Source of the DNA: Clostridiales bacterium | GTDB taxonomy: Bacteria > Bacillota > Clostridia > Christensenellales > Borkfalkiaceae | Direction: 5' to 3' | Assembly: GCA_015055615.1 (NCBI GenBank) | Contig: SVHT01000002.1 | Coordinates: 124,001-188,000, forward strand | Length of the DNA stretch: 64,000 bases | In this document: in pieces, positions 62,956-64,000 of the stretch | Layout: every line of letters begins with the position of its first letter | How positions within the stretch are numbered: the stretch's first letter is position 1 | Program-made: the position numbers and the translations under genes | The notes under the pieces: generated by a model | What the model was told of the DNA's origin: nothing | Database searches by the model: none | What the model saw: the letters and a program-made list of their open reading frames with translations, nothing else

Positions 62956-64000
62956 TTTGGTCTAAGGAAGAAACCCTCCCTCGCGCGGAGATGGAACAAT
63001 TACAGCTCGCAAGATTAAAGGAAACGGTGGCAAGGGTATATGAAAAAGTACCCTATTACCGTGCCAAAATGCAAGAAAAGGGACTTGCGCCCGAAGATAT
63101 TAAGACGTTGGACGACTTAAAGAAACTCCCGTTTACGACCAAGCAGGATATGCGCGCCACCTATCCGTTCGGCTTGTTTGCCGTGGAAAAAGACGAGCTC
63201 GTGCGTATCCACGCCAGCTCTGGGACGACGGGTAAACCGACGGTTGTAGGCTATACGCAAGGGGATTTGGAAACGTGGACGGATTGCGTTTCCCGTATCG
63301 CTTGCATGGGTGGAGCGACGAAAAAGGACGTAGCGCAGATTTGTTTTGGCTACGGTATGTTCACGGGCGCGTTCGGTCTGCATTACGGCTTGGAAAAAAT
63401 CGGCGCGGCAATCGTGCCCTCGTCCACGGGTAACACCGAAAAACAGTTGATGTTTATGCAAGATTTCGGCACGTCCTTGCTCGTGGCAACGCCGTCGTAT
63501 GCTCTGCGTATCGCGGAAGTGGCGCAAAGCTTAGGGATTGACCCGAAAAAAGATTTAAAGGTAAAAACGGCATTGGTAGGGAGCGAACTACTCACCGACG
63601 CTATGCGTGAGGAAATGCACGCCGTATGGGGGGAGGACGTGCGCATTACGTCTAACTACGGTATGAGCGAATTGATGGGACCCGGTGTTTCGGGCGAATG
63701 CTTAGAGCATTGCGGTATGCACATCAACGAGGACTACTTTATCCCCGAAATTATCGACAGCGAAACGGGCGAGGTTTTGCCCGCAGGGGAAAAGGGCGAG
63801 CTTGTCATCACGTGTATCAAAAAAGAGGGCTTGCCTCTTATACGGTATCGGACGAAAGACGTCACCCGCCTCTTTTACGAGCCTTGCGCTTGTGGCAGAA
63901 CGACCTGTCGTATGGAAAATCCCTCGGGGCGTAGCGACGATATGCTCAAAATTCGCGGTGTCAACGTATTCCCCGGTCAGATTGAGGAAGTGGTGCTTTC
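62952..64000 (+). CDS. Phenylacetate-CoA ligase, cut by the window end
   Basis: The reading frame is open from ATG 62952 to the window end (349 codons seen of about 430). It is an adenylate-forming enzyme of the PaaK type: VRIHASSGTTGKPTVVGYT is the AMP-binding loop, SNYGMSELMGPGVSGEC the second conserved block, and LIRYRTKDVTRLFYEPCACG with later DDMLKIRGVNVFPGQIEEVV is typical of the C-terminal part. AAAAGG precedes it within the symporter gene, with ATGA overlap. In anaerobic gut bacteria PaaK homologues activate phenylacetate or related aromatic acids; the exact substrate is unknown. Confidence 0.92.
   Translation, partial: MIWSKEETLPRAEMEQLQLARLKETVARVYEKVPYYRAKMQEKGLAPEDIKTLDDLKKLPFTTKQDMRATYPFGLFAVEKDELVRIHASSGTTGKPTVVGYTQGDLETWTDCVSRIACMGGATKKDVAQICFGYGMFTGAFGLHYGLEKIGAAIVPSSTGNTEKQLMFMQDFGTSLLVATPSYALRIAEVAQSLGIDPKKDLKVKTALVGSELLTDAMREEMHAVWGEDVRITSNYGMSELMGPGVSGECLEHCGMHINEDYFIPEIIDSETGEVLPAGEKGELVITCIKKEGLPLIRYRTKDVTRLFYEPCACGRTTCRMENPSGRSDDMLKIRGVNVFPGQIEEVVL

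Overview
The window looks like a chromosomal segment of an uncultured, low-to-mid GC Bacillota (Clostridia-type) gut bacterium. Strong AGGAGG-type ribosome binding sites, consensus -35/-10 promoters with 17-bp spacers, FakA/FakB (DAK2/DegV), lipoproteins with Ser/Asp-rich stalks, and HxCxxC-containing giant surface proteins all fit this. TGA is a stop here (several genes end in it). Placement near Christensenellales/Borkfalkia-like lineages is an impression from style, not a computed result. I saw no rRNA, tRNA, CRISPR array or transposase.

Layout. 1-3600: Mrp-type P-loop ATPase, a ComEC-like metallo-beta-lactamase protein, a GH1 beta-glucosidase with its own promoter and terminator, and a relic of a GH29 fucosidase. 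3600-32800: a divergent AraC regulator, then about 28 kb of export-dominated genes on the + strand. These are a small lipoprotein made largely of 18-bp repeats, a structured leader, a 45-codon ORF, a 3153-residue secreted protein ending in GH67N/DUF4838-like domains, a carbohydrate ABC importer (binding protein and two permeases, no ATPase), a 1015-residue secreted protein, a second DUF4838 lipoprotein and two large modular lipoproteins. Three of the giants share one repeated module of about 165 residues that I cannot name.

33000-46000: glycan-processing genes. One operon holds a sugar isomerase/epimerase, a Gfo/Idh/MocA oxidoreductase, a GHL6-type hydrolase, a CE15-like esterase, a GH29 fucosidase and an alpha/beta hydrolase. 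A second AraC regulator is divergent from a GH31 enzyme, followed by another oxidoreductase, a surface protein with an unusual C-terminal sorting signal, and a sialate O-acetylesterase-like enzyme. Together with uronate isomerase at 59.8 kb, the enzymes suggest breakdown and import of a fucosylated and/or uronic-acid-containing glycan; the substrate is inference.

46000-64000: housekeeping and small regulatory loci. These are an HD hydrolase, a 0.6-kb XRE/74-aa module bounded by direct repeats, purC, an RlmI-like methyltransferase, two RluA-type pseudouridine synthases, an 850-residue membrane-anchored surface protein, a second XRE repressor facing an SGNH-hydrolase lipoprotein, fakA-fakB, a PlsC-like acyltransferase, uxaC, and a sodium:solute symporter overlapping a phenylacetate-CoA ligase gene cut by the window end.

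The points I would look at first are the shared ~165-aa module family with its internal duplication, the leader/small-ORF arrangement ahead of the giant gene, and the two XRE loci whose operators sit about 29-30 bp apart inside promoter spacers.
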